This document shows, in pieces, positions 54,945 to 64,000 of a DNA stretch of 64,000 nucleotides; position 1 is the stretch's first letter; each line of letters opens with the position of its first letter. Position numbers and translations under genes: made by a program. The notes beneath the pieces were generated by a model. That model ran no database searches and was not told where the DNA came from. It worked only from the letters and a program-made list of their open reading frames with translations. Origin of the DNA: Letharia columbiana (Eukaryota; Ascomycota; Lecanoromycetes; Lecanorales; Parmeliaceae); NCBI RefSeq assembly GCF_014066305.1, contig NW_023501047.1, positions 248,001-312,000 of the forward strand, written 5' to 3'.

Positions 54945-56294
54945 TCATAATTCCTCCCCATCACCCGTGATAATAGCATAAGGCAAATCCAAAGGCCCGC
55001 TCGCCTCCTTCAGCCTTATCACGCTCCCCGCCCTCGACCTTGCTGAATACCCACTGCTCGAGGTATCAGTCCTCACCCGCCTTAACGAGCTCAGACTGGG
55101 TTGATGAACGGAACGGTTCTTGGCGGAGTCACGGGACCTGCTCGAAGGGTTCCTAGCAGCCGCGGGCCGAGAAAGAGCTGTGTGGATGGTGCCCTGACTG
55201 CCACTGCGAGAGCCAGCTAAGGAGGAAGAAGGAGAAGGAGAAGAAGAAGAAGAAGAGGCGGAGTAGGCCTCCGGCTGCGGTGTGCGTCGGACCGTCTCAG
55301 TCGTATTGATACTCTCTGCATCTCGATACCCAGCCCCATCGCCATCTTCACTCTCGCCGCTCATCGCCTCCGCCATCTCCGCCCGCATCTCCTCCACGAT
55401 ACCCACATCCAACGGTCTCATGCCCCGTAGAATCTCCGCGAAGACTCCCATCAAGGCTCTGAAGTCCCCCTCATCAAGCTCTTCCCCGGAGTATCTTGCG
55501 TATTCGTATCGAGCCACGAAATCGGATGCCAGGGGTTCCAGGTCGACCATACCGACCGTAGCCAGATGGGACAAGTAGTCGCGCAAGCCCATGGAAGCCG
55601 GTCTCTGTAAGAGCTCCACGGCAACCGGATCCGGTATCGGCGCTTCTGCATCTTCTTCTTCTCCATCAAGGTTGAGGTCGGGCTCGTAGGAAAAGAGAGG
55701 GTCGGAGGGAGCAAGGGAGACGGCCTTGGCCTCGATGAGATGCGACAGCTCCCGGACGACCGGTTCGTAGTGTAAATTGGGTAGATCCGGCGAGCAGGGC
55801 GACGACCAGCCCGGGTGCGAGATGACGCCCCAAGCGGGCTCGAAGCCGGTCACGGTGTCCGGACTCTGCCTCCCCTCCGCCGTCCTCCCCAACCTCGCCT
55901 TCTTCCTCAGCCCCCGCGCCGCCTTCTCGTCCCTCAGGTCTCTCGGATGCGATTCGTAAGATACATCAGCACTCCTAGCCAACCCTTTCCGGATCTCGCG
56001 GCCCACCCTTCCCGGATCCTCGCCCCAATTGACCTCCTTTGGTATACCCGCCAGCGCACTGCGCGCCGCATACAGCCTGCCCGCGTAGATGAAGACTGCG
56101 ATCAGGAATGTAAGCAGGTAGAGACCCGCGACGATGAAGATGTGGAAGATCTCGCCCTTTGTGAAAGATTCGTAGATGTGGTCGCCGGGGGTGACGAGGA
56201 GGAGGGAGGCAAGGACGAGGGAGAGGACTGTGAAGGTTGTAGAGTACCAGATGCGGAAGAAAGGGATGTGGTGGTGAGGGTGGGGAATGTGCAT
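54945..56294 (-). CDS. DLT1: Dlt1-like membrane protein (defect at low temperature 1)
   Basis: Single exon, 449 residues. Two membrane segments lie at about residues 17-35 (FTVLSLVLASLLLVTP) and 49-70 (IFHIFIVAGLYLLTFLIAVFIYAGRL). The conserved soluble part follows: GIPKEVNWGEDPGRVGREIRKGL, then PAWGVISHPGWSSPCSPDLPNLHYEPVVREL, the best family signature. A low-complexity Ser-rich C-terminus (SASSSSSSPSPSSS) ends in LPYAIITGDGEEL. The molecular function of Dlt1 is not known; yeast mutants are cold sensitive. Confidence 0.85.
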   Translation of the reverse strand: MHIPHPHHHIPFFRIWYSTTFTVLSLVLASLLLVTPGDHIYESFTKGEIFHIFIVAGLYLLTFLIAVFIYAGRLYAARSALAGIPKEVNWGEDPGRVGREIRKGLARSADVSYESHPRDLRDEKAARGLRKKARLGRTAEGRQSPDTVTGFEPAWGVISHPGWSSPCSPDLPNLHYEPVVRELSHLIEAKAVSLAPSDPLFSYEPDLNLDGEEEDAEAPIPDPVAVELLQRPASMGLRDYLSHLATVGMVDLEPLASDFVARYEYARYSGEELDEGDFRALMGVFAEILRGMRPLDVGIVEEMRAEMAEAMSGESEDGDGAGYRDAESINTTETVRRTPQPEAYSASSSSSSPSPSSSLAGSRSGSQGTIHTALSRPAAARNPSSRSRDSAKNRSVHQPSLSSLRRVRTDTSSSGYSARSRAGSVIRLKEASGPLDLPYAIITGDGEEL

Positions 56295-56770
56295 GGTAAG
56301 GATATGGGTATTGCGTGCATGATTGGGATAATGATGTTGGGATGTTGTTTTGAAGTTGGATGGAGGGCAAAGTCGACGTTTGGGATGCGAGGCTAGGGCT
56401 ACAGAGATGCCATGGTCAACAATATTTTGCGAAAGTCTTTGAGTGATCCACGTTCACTATGTAGAATATACAGTAAAGGTCCCAGAAGGAACACTTCTAT
56501 GTCCCCCTTCCTTGAATGACCCTTTTAACGTCCTCGCCCTTCTACACTCGCCTCTATTGATTCAACGAGAGACAACTACTTTGCCCACCCGGCATTGACG
56601 AGTAAGTCGGCATGAGGTGCTGAGTAAATCTGCGGATATGTCGACCTGTCATACTTACAGATGGATATGTAGGAATTGGGAAACATATTACTTCAAGCAA
56701 ACAAGTCAGACGAATGACTTTGCCTCTGATTGGGCCATGTAGGCCTAAACTCTGCACGAAAGCCGAGAGT
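56295..56770. other. Intergenic, DLT1 promoter
   Basis: Normal base composition up to about 56770, where composition changes sharply. No gene seen. Confidence 0.45.
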
Positions 56771-57641
56771 AACAGCAGTTATAAATACCTAAATTTCGTA
56801 ACTAGTAACTAGTTATAGGCTACGCTATATCTTACTATAAGTAAGTTTAAATTCATTAAAACCTCTTCGAAAATAATAAAAAAATAATAACTTAATATTT
56901 GATTTCTCGTAATTATAAGAGAGTTTATATTATAAGTATATAGTTTATTCTAATTCATAGCTTATATTTACTTATATACATCTAAAATTTATTAAACCTC
57001 TATTAATTTACTTATAAATAGGCTTTTAAACTTCTTTTTTAATACTTTAAAACGCTATATAAAATAGAGAATACGATAAATCTTACGTAATAGTCTAAGT
57101 ATCTAGTATTATAATATCGTAAAACTTTAATTTTAAAGAGATTTAATAAAGAAACGAAGAAATAATAGCTATAAACGTATTTTGCTATAAGATAACTATT
57201 TAATATTATATTTTTAAGCGAAGAAGAAATCGTAGAATAATACGCTCTTATTGATCCGGGTATTCTTAAGCCGAATCGAGTCGTAGTCTTTAGTTCTTAA
57301 ATTAATATTAAATAAGTTTCTTCTTAAGATATTATATTTACGAAATCGCTATAGAAGACTAGACGATAATAGCGAGATTAAATAATAACGCGGTATTACT
57401 TCGAAAGATCTTTATAAATAGAATAATAAGAAAAGCGTACTCGATAAGATTTACGTAAAGTAATCGTTAAATAATAAGAGTCTAAGTAATCGATTTCTAA
57501 ATATAAAAAAATAAGATCTTAAAGTGCTTTCTAAAGACTTCGAATAAATCTAATTTATTTAAAAATACGATATCCGAGATTCTATCGATCGCCTATTAAT
57601 ATTATAAATAGAGTATCTTCTATTATTTAAAATAGATATAT

Positions 57642-57756
57642 ATAAGCCTTCTATAAGCTTTTATATAAGCCTTTCTATAAGTTCTTCTATAAGTCTTTCT
57701 ATAAGCCCTTCTATAAGTTCTTCTATAAGTTTTTCTATAAGCTCTTCTATAAGTCT
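57642..57756 (+). repeat. Degenerate CTATAAG-type tandem repeat inside the AT-rich block
   Basis: About ten imperfect units of 11-12 bases with the core TTCTATAAG, separated by variable C/T spacers. Confidence 0.75.
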
Positions 57757-59835
57757 TCTTAATCTAAAATAGACGTATTTATATAATACTTTTTATATTA
57801 ATTAATTATCGAATAGATAACTTAGAAGACTAAGAAAAGAATTTATTAATTTATTATAATACTATAGCGAAAATTTTATATTCTTCTTTCTTTTCCTCTA
57901 TTAATAATTTTATTAATAATTTTATTAAAGGCGTTTAAGACTTTAAAGAAGCTATTTAAGTAGAAACGCTTAGATTCTATTATTAAAAAGTATAATAAAG
58001 TTTTATTAGTCTTTAAGAAAAGTATAGATTCTTAAAAAAAGAAGTCTACTATTAAATTAATTACTTTATATTTTAATATTACTTCTTTTACTCTTAATCG
58101 ACGAGTTATTAATAAATCTTATTCTTATTAAAAAGTAGTTAAAGATTAATAGCGATAAACTTCTATAGAGAAGTTAGCTTTAATATTATAAATTTAATAA
58201 ATAATATAATAGAATTAATCTATAAATATTATTTATATATAATTTATAATTATCGAAATATTTAAAGAAAAGAGAGATAATAAAAAACTAGATATAAATT
58301 AGATATTTTACTTTCTTAAATATTATAAAGAGTTATAAAATCGATTTAGTTAGTTATTAAATAAAGAATATACTATAATTTATAATTCGAATATACTCTT
58401 ATAATAGTTTTAATTAATAAAGTTAATTATTTAGTAATATAATATTTAGTTAGAGAATATATATAATATAAATAAAAAAGAGTCTACTCTTAATACTATT
58501 AATAAAATAAGAATTATTTATTTTAAGTATAATTTATAAATATATAAAGCTTAGAATAAAAGTAGAGAATAGATATCTCTTATTAAGTATATTTCCGCTA
58601 TTAAAAGATTATTTATACTTTTTATAATCTTTAAAGATAAATATTAAATAAAGATTTAATTTAATATTTTAAAGAATAAGAAAGTATATATTATATTAAG
58701 TAAAAATAATTAAATAAATAACGTATTAGATTTAAAGTAGTTTATAAGATATATTAAAGCTATTTCTCTTATAAAATACTTCTCTAAATATACTATTTAG
58801 TTTATTTTTCTATAAATACTTTAAGTTATAAACTCGAAGAACGCTAAAAAAATCGTTTTTTTATATTTAACGAATATTTATTATATATTAATATTAAAGT
58901 AATATAATTCTATATTAATAAGAATATTATTCTTTTATATTTATCTATTTATATTATATATATTTTTTAATTATTAAATATTAAATTCTTCTAGTCTTTA
59001 GCGATTATATATCGTAGATATTTAGAGAAGAATTTATAATATAAAGATTACTTAAACTATATAATAAATAAAATAAACTTTTTTTAATTAATTTAATTAA
59101 TAAGAAAGAACGCTATAATAAAATAAAATATTAGATATATATAATAAAAGAGTAAATTATTTCTTATTTAATTATAAGTTATTTTTAATAAATTAAGATT
59201 TAAGATATTAGAACTACGACTAATTATATCTTTATTTATAAAATTAATAATTATAATATTTAATAATAACTCTCTCTTTATATTATTTATTTTAATAAAT
59301 ATAAAATAAATTAATTAGCTAGTTTAGTAAATTAAGATTAAAAAGTATAATTATATATTATTAGAAAAATTTAATAAAGTATATAATTTAGCTCTAGTTA
59401 TTAATATCTTATTTAAATTTATTAATAATAATCTTATTAAGATAGAGTAATAAAAAAAGAATAAGATTAAGTATAAAAAAGAATACTAAGACGAAGAATA
59501 GATTATAAGTTTTAAAATTATTTAATAGCGATTAAAGAATTAGATTAAAAAGAAATTTTAAAAATAGTTTTAAAGTATATATTATCTTAAACTAGCTCTA
59601 TTTAAAAATATAAAGAAAAAGAAAAATTTAATTAAAAAGAAGATTATTATATCTTCTATATTAGATCTATTAATATTATTAATACTTACTTCGTTATAAT
59701 AAGAATAGCGAGATAATAGAGAAGTTACTTCGCTATAATAGCGAGTTTTATTATAGACTTTAAAAGATATAAGAGATATAAGAGATAGAAGAGATAAAAG
59801 AGAAGAAAGAGAAGAAAGAGATAAAAGATAGATAA

Positions 59836-59886
59836 TAGAAGAAGAGATAGTAGAAGAAGAGATAGTAGAAGAAGAGATAGAAGAAG
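59836..59886 (+). repeat. 15-bp purine-rich tandem repeat at the edge of the AT-rich block
   Basis: AGATAGTAGAAGAAG is repeated two to three times after a longer GA-rich run starting near 59760. It forms the exact right border of the AT-rich block. Confidence 0.7.
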
Positions 59887-60110
59887 ATCGTGTTCCACTA
59901 TCCAAACCGTGGATTCTCGCCTCCCGAACGTCCTCATCACAGATCCCAAATTGAGAGCTCCAAGAGCATTATCACGAACCCCACAGGCCCCGTTTGGTCC
60001 GCCTCCCCAGCCCTTCTGTTCCGGCCGTCCCCACGGGGGTTGGGAAAGGTTGCACCGCCCCCCCAAGGGATTTTGGGCCTCTCCCTGTCGCTCTGAAGAT
60101 GCAGATAGCT

Positions 60111-61696
60111 TCAACCCTCCCGGTCTTCTGCCGCAACGCCATTGTCAACTTCCAATCTCCCTCGTGTGACTTTGCCCACCAGCCCCAAACACATCGCGCA
60201 AGGCACGACAGCCGCACTCACTACCGCTTGAAAGATCAATGCCTTACCCATCGTAAAGGGCGGATTACCCTCGCTCCCTTCTTTCAATACATCGCTAATT
60301 ACAATAAAGATTCCACCCAGCAACTGGCCGCCAGTCCAGCAGATTGTAGAACCGGTTTCGGGACCTACAGGCCATGTAACTTCGACCAACCATTCCAACG
60401 CCACAGGAACTAGGGAGAAAGAAGCAGCGCCCAGGATGGCGAGAATGATGTAAGGAGCCACCAGACTGCGAGTTCCAGGCGCCCAGATAAAAGCAAGATA
60501 GCACAGCGCGATCAGCGGAACCGAAGTCTTGATGAAAGGTAGATAAGCCTTCGTGCGATCCATAATCGGCGAAGTAACAGCTGCGCTAACCAGCCCAATT
60601 AGTATGAGTACAGCGCCCGCAATGCCGCTCTCCGTTTCCGAAAAGCCGTAGGGCGTCATGATTTGAGTGAGGAGCGAGGAGATCGAATTAAAGAAGCCGA
60701 CATAGACGGCGAAAGGCAGTAAGATGAGGTAAAAGGTTGGGTTCCTGCCCAGCAGGTTTACTGTTTCGCGGATGCCAGGCGCGGTGTGCGTGGAGGACGG
60801 GGAGACGGGCGTGGGTGGTTTGGAGGGAATGAAGAAGGAAGGGATTGAGGCAACGGTCGAGATTATGGCGACGTAGAGGGTCATATTTGGTATATCGGAA
60901 GCTTTGGCTGCGAGAAAGGGGTTGATGAGCTGTCCTAGCGCGCCGCCGAAGGGGTTTGCGAGGGAAGCGACTGCGGTAGCGGAGACGCGGCCGGAGGGCG
61001 TGAACCAGATGTCTGAGTACCGAGTGGGCGCTGAGAGGACAAAGGGTTGCGCCAGACCGATGAGGATTTGACCGAACATCGTAAGACCGAAGCTGGGAGG
61101 TGAGGTCCGTGTGCCAGCATAGCGTATCCAGTTTCCCAGAAGAATGAGGATGGATGCTATGATGATTGCGAGCCGCGGGCCGCCGGTATGGAGGGTCCAG
61201 ATAGTAGCTGGAGCGGCGGCGACGAAGGCGAAGAGAAATCCCGTGGAAAGCCAATTTATGATGCTAGGGTTTGTAGAGTAGAAGTCTGCAGCGGTGTTGG
61301 CGACGGCGGAGAAGGAGAGCCACTGAGTTCTAGATATTAGCCATTAAGCGTCCTGATCGGGCCGCGGGCACTGGATATCAGTGGTCTTACGTCCCAGCTC
61401 ACAACGATGTTAAGCAAGATCAGCTGAGAGAGCCCGAACCACCTGATTTTGTACACCCTGTATTCCGTATGGCGTCCATTTATTGGCGCAACCTCCTCTT
61501 CACCAGCAGCAGTGAGTCGCGAGGATGAAGCTTGTCCATTGCTCTGCTCGTCCGTGTATCTCTCTTCCACCTGCGATGGGTGTTTGCACTCCCTCGTCTG
61601 CCGAGGACTCGTATCCCCCATCTCCATCGAGTCGCCGGAAAGGAGACGCTCGGCTTCACTACGGGTCTGGTGTCTTTCGGCTTGGTCTCCACGCAT
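60111..61696 (-). CDS. Major facilitator superfamily transporter (FLVCR/DIRC2-like)
   Basis: Exons 61696-61391 and 61322-60111 give 505 residues with about twelve hydrophobic segments. The cytosolic N-terminus of about 80 residues is charged. It is followed by YRVYKIRWFGLSQLILLNI and, across the splice junction, VSWDWLSFSAVANTAA, a pattern of the FLVCR/DIRC2 branch. Later landmarks are GQILIGLAQPFVLSAPTR, SLANPFGGALGQLINPFL and GFSETESGIAGAVLIL. Substrate is unknown; animal relatives carry haem, choline or other organic cations. The gene ends only 225 bases from the AT-rich block, so its 3' flank may have been affected by RIP leakage. Confidence 0.85.
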
Positions 61697-62550
61697 TGTC
61701 CGGAAACATTTTCCGTATCAGACCGCGAACGGTCCTCTGAATTTCTTGGTAAGAGCCAGGTTGAAGCCAGGTGACAGCTGAAGATATAGGAGGCCTGACC
61801 CGCGGCGAGGTCCAAGCATGAGAGCCTTAGCACGACAGCCCCAGTCCAACTCGCGCGGCCGTGGCCGCTTTAGCGAGTGAGTTAGGCGAGCAAATAACCG
61901 TTCTTCAACATATTCGACTTCCGCTCGGACTCTCGCTCAGTCTCTGTATTGACCTAAACATACGTATGAGAAGGTCAGAAGCGCGATCAAGAAGCGAGAT
62001 GCCAGCTGTCAAGCTGGTTGTAGCGTCGCGCCTGGGATGTCTCCCATCTTCTCCGTGCCTGTGGTGACACCCTTCTGATTTTGTTACTTTATTGGTCCTC
62101 GGTCGTTTTCGCTGTCTGTTGCTGAAACTGTGTTTCATCTGCAAGTTGCACGCAAGATGGCAGGAAGTCCAGAATTCGTGGTTGCGACACTGCCTCAATG
62201 AGCTGGCCACCAAACACGATGCTTTGCCGCGGCTCGTTTCACCAGATCCTTCGTTCTTTGATGCCATTTTATCGATTGACCTAATAATTTCATGTTATAC
62301 TGTTCTCGATAATGCCTTGCATTTGTGCAAATCCCCCAAGAAGCGTTGCATTGTGGCCTGCATAATGAGTGAGGCTGAAGACCACGGATTCCGTCGACGC
62401 CATTTGTAGCCAATCATGTGTCAATCGTGAATCGAAAGTGCAGGGTCTCTCTCCTTTATTCTCCCGATTCTATACATACACAGCATCTTCAGATAGGCCG
62501 AGCTCGCACTTCTCATTACCATCCTTTCAGATACCCTATATTATCTCAGG
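61697..62550. promoter_or_regulatory. Divergent intergenic region, MFS gene and surface-protein gene
   Basis: About 850 bases without a convincing gene. A 120-codon minus-strand frame (62267-61905) lacks family resemblance. Confidence 0.4.
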
Positions 62551-64000
62551 ATGCCTCCTTCTGTCCGTATCCATTTTGATTCATTCAAAAATCGTGCAGG
62601 CCCTGGATCTTGGCTCCCCTAGAATTGAAAACGTCCTCTGTCTTGTGCTTCTGGTATCCGTGGCAAATGCAGCAATCATGCCCCGTCAAAGCTCTTCGAG
62701 TGGAAGATTCGTAAACCTGTCAAGCCTTTCCAACCCAACCCCAAGCAGCAACGTACTAAATCCTTAAAGCAGTTCGACCCCAATGAATTTTTGGACTGCA
62801 GGCTGTGGGATCCACCCACTTTTCACAGGAGTTGTGGACTGATTGAAACTGTAGACTCTGCGTCGCAGACATTGCCTTTACACCAACCTCGTACCCTATG
62901 CCATTCAAAGAGTACTGGTGCTCTCATATTTGGGCCGACCCTGAGGTAAAAGCAGTGGTCACCCAAGGCCTCCAGCCGGAGACTCTTCAGCTCTATGGTC
63001 TTAACGCGAGCGCCAAAAGCTTTTGTCTGTCACTTGAATCAGCAGACTACAGTAGCTTTTATTCATCCATATCGGATGCACTTTATACGAAAACAAGACC
63101 TGTGTACTTCCAAGTGACCAATGCGCAGTACTATGTGGCCGATTGGACACCGCAGGTCACTTCTCCATCCTGTGATACTTCCTGCGAAGTGCGCGTTTGA
63201 AATGCTCAACTACACTATTGGCCTACACCGGCGCCTCAGCCCGCTATTACAACCATTGTTGATTCGGATGGATTCACCTAGTAAGGAAAGCCTTCTCTCT
63301 TTGGAACCTTGCTGTTGATAACCGAGTTAGTACTTCCGCATCAGCCTACGTCACCTACTGTAATATCTCAGCAACAGAGGACTGCCTTGGAAATTTGGGA
63401 AAGACCATCGCTAGCACAATGATAGCTCACGCACCCACGGATCTAAAGACACGAGATGGTAATTACTCTCACAGCAATGCATGAGTACCCATCAATTACG
63501 CAGACAACTATTCGAATTGCTCCAGCAACTGGTACAGTGGCAATAGTTCGCGTATCCTTCTTGACGCACAATATGACTTGCAGCATTGCCACCCATGGCT
63601 GCAAGCCCCACCTAGATTGGAAGCTCTAGACCCAGCCTGGGCGAATTGTTTTCGCAGTCTTGATATAAACGACCCGCCTCGTGCGTTGACGGCAGCTGAT
63701 TTTGTGGCTCCTACCCCACTGAAGCATTCGGTTTCATTGAGTGTTGCTGCTCCCTCACCAGGTCCACAAGCTGCACAACCCACGCCTTCGCCGACACCCC
63801 CTCCAAGCACACCTGCACCTGGTGGTGCCGCGGATAGTAAGTCAGCGAGCGGCATTCCAGACCATCCAACGCCTGCGAAGGACCCAGTGTCTGCTGATCC
63901 GATTGCCGAGACAGATGCTCCCGTCGCGACTCTCAAACACTTCATTGACCCAGCGCCTGCGCAGAATTCAGCTACCAGTGATACGAATTCTAATGAAGAT
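62551..64000 (+). pseudogene. Secreted surface-protein gene with two in-frame TGA codons (runs off window)
   Basis: A multi-exon frame resembles a family of ascomycete secreted proteins. A hydrophobic leader (ENVLCLVLLVSVANA at about 62625-62670) is followed by Ser-rich sequence and, after a probable intron 62751-62806, by STHFSQELWTD, then TGA at 62844-62846. The frame resumes NCRLCVADIAFTPTSYPMPF, continues to CDTSCEVRV, then TGA at 63198-63200, then NAQLHYWPTPAPQPAITTIV. Introns 63281-63330 and 63459-63503 join DSDGFTYTSASAYVTYC and LKTRDDNYSNCSSNWYSG. A Pro/Ala/Ser-rich tail is open at base 64000. The start at 62551 with a 43-nt intron is speculative. Confidence 0.5.

Larger units (their letters stand above)
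56771..59886. repeat. AT-rich block with RIP signature, relic of a repeated element
   Basis: About 3.1 kb are composed almost wholly of A and T, with scattered C and G mainly in CT, CG, AG and GA contexts. CpA and TpG are nearly absent while TpA is dominant, the pattern left by repeat-induced point mutation, which turns CpA into TpA on either strand. There is no long open frame of coding quality. The edges are abrupt: normal sequence resumes within about 20 bases at 59887. The original element, presumably a transposon, cannot be identified. Confidence 0.8.

Noticed and set aside
55815..56396. A 193-codon plus-strand frame opposite DLT1
   Set aside because: Acidic, low-complexity antisense shadow. 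DLT1 on the minus strand has membrane segments and a family signature.
59582..59905. A 107-codon Ser/Ile/Leu-rich minus-strand frame at the edge of the AT-rich block
   Set aside because: Produced by the purine-rich tandem repeats and A/T-rich sequence. No coding signature.
62844..63200. Selenocysteine use as explanation for the two TGA codons
   Set aside because: Dikaryotic fungi generally lack the selenocysteine machinery, and no stem-loop was evident. Mutation or splicing is simpler.
63508..63945. A 145-codon minus-strand frame near the right edge
   Set aside because: Gly/Ala-rich antisense shadow of the Pro/Ser/Ala-rich plus-strand exon.

Overview
The window is nuclear DNA of a filamentous ascomycete (Pezizomycotina). 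The evidence is short introns of about 45-180 nt with GTRNGT donors, compact genes on both strands, twin-Cx9C, Dabb, GRAM and Sct1-type proteins typical of these fungi, and an AT-rich block with a repeat-induced-point-mutation (RIP) signature. A family of look-alike introns in one gene resembles the introner-like elements described in Dothideomycetes, so I lean to that class. Exon models were built by hand from splice sites and reading-frame closure; no expression data were used.

Layout. 1-16 kb is a housekeeping cluster: N-terminus of a Blm10/PA200-like proteasome activator, GPI18 (PIG-V), an F-box/WD protein, a patch of small uncharacterised or decayed genes, a WBP2-like GRAM protein, a beta-carbonic anhydrase, an ARMH3-like protein, ISA1, a Dabb protein and an alpha/beta hydrolase with a striking cluster of TGACGCT sites upstream. 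16.9-20.2 kb is a graveyard holding a truncated FMO-type gene and two gag-like retroelement relics. 20.6-33.5 kb is again dense: an F-box/LRR-like protein, a large disordered nuclear protein, MRP10, the SCT1/GPT2 acyltransferase and V-ATPase subunit a (VPH1). 34-47 kb carries a secreted protein, a zinc-binding protein, an orphan 461-residue protein, a PAP2 lipid phosphatase, an F-box-like protein, a minisatellite beside telomere-like repeats, and a secreted GMC oxidoreductase with a GC-AG intron. 47-50.3 kb is gene-poor. 50.4-56.3 kb holds LYS9 (saccharopine reductase), AIM32 and DLT1. 56.8-59.9 kb is the AT-rich block. 60.1-64 kb has an MFS transporter and a secreted surface-protein gene that looks broken by two in-frame TGA codons and runs off the window.

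The genes are mostly independent housekeeping functions, not one pathway. Two pairs face each other across short shared promoters: ISA1 with the ARMH3-like gene, and AIM32 with LYS9. MRP10 is likewise divergent from the disordered nuclear protein.

The most interesting structure is LYS9. Its 14-exon model closes exactly to 450 residues and contains six introns built from shared, differently truncated sequence modules, one 12-nt micro-exon between two of them, and a GC-AG intron. This looks like a burst of intron gain by a multiplying intron family.
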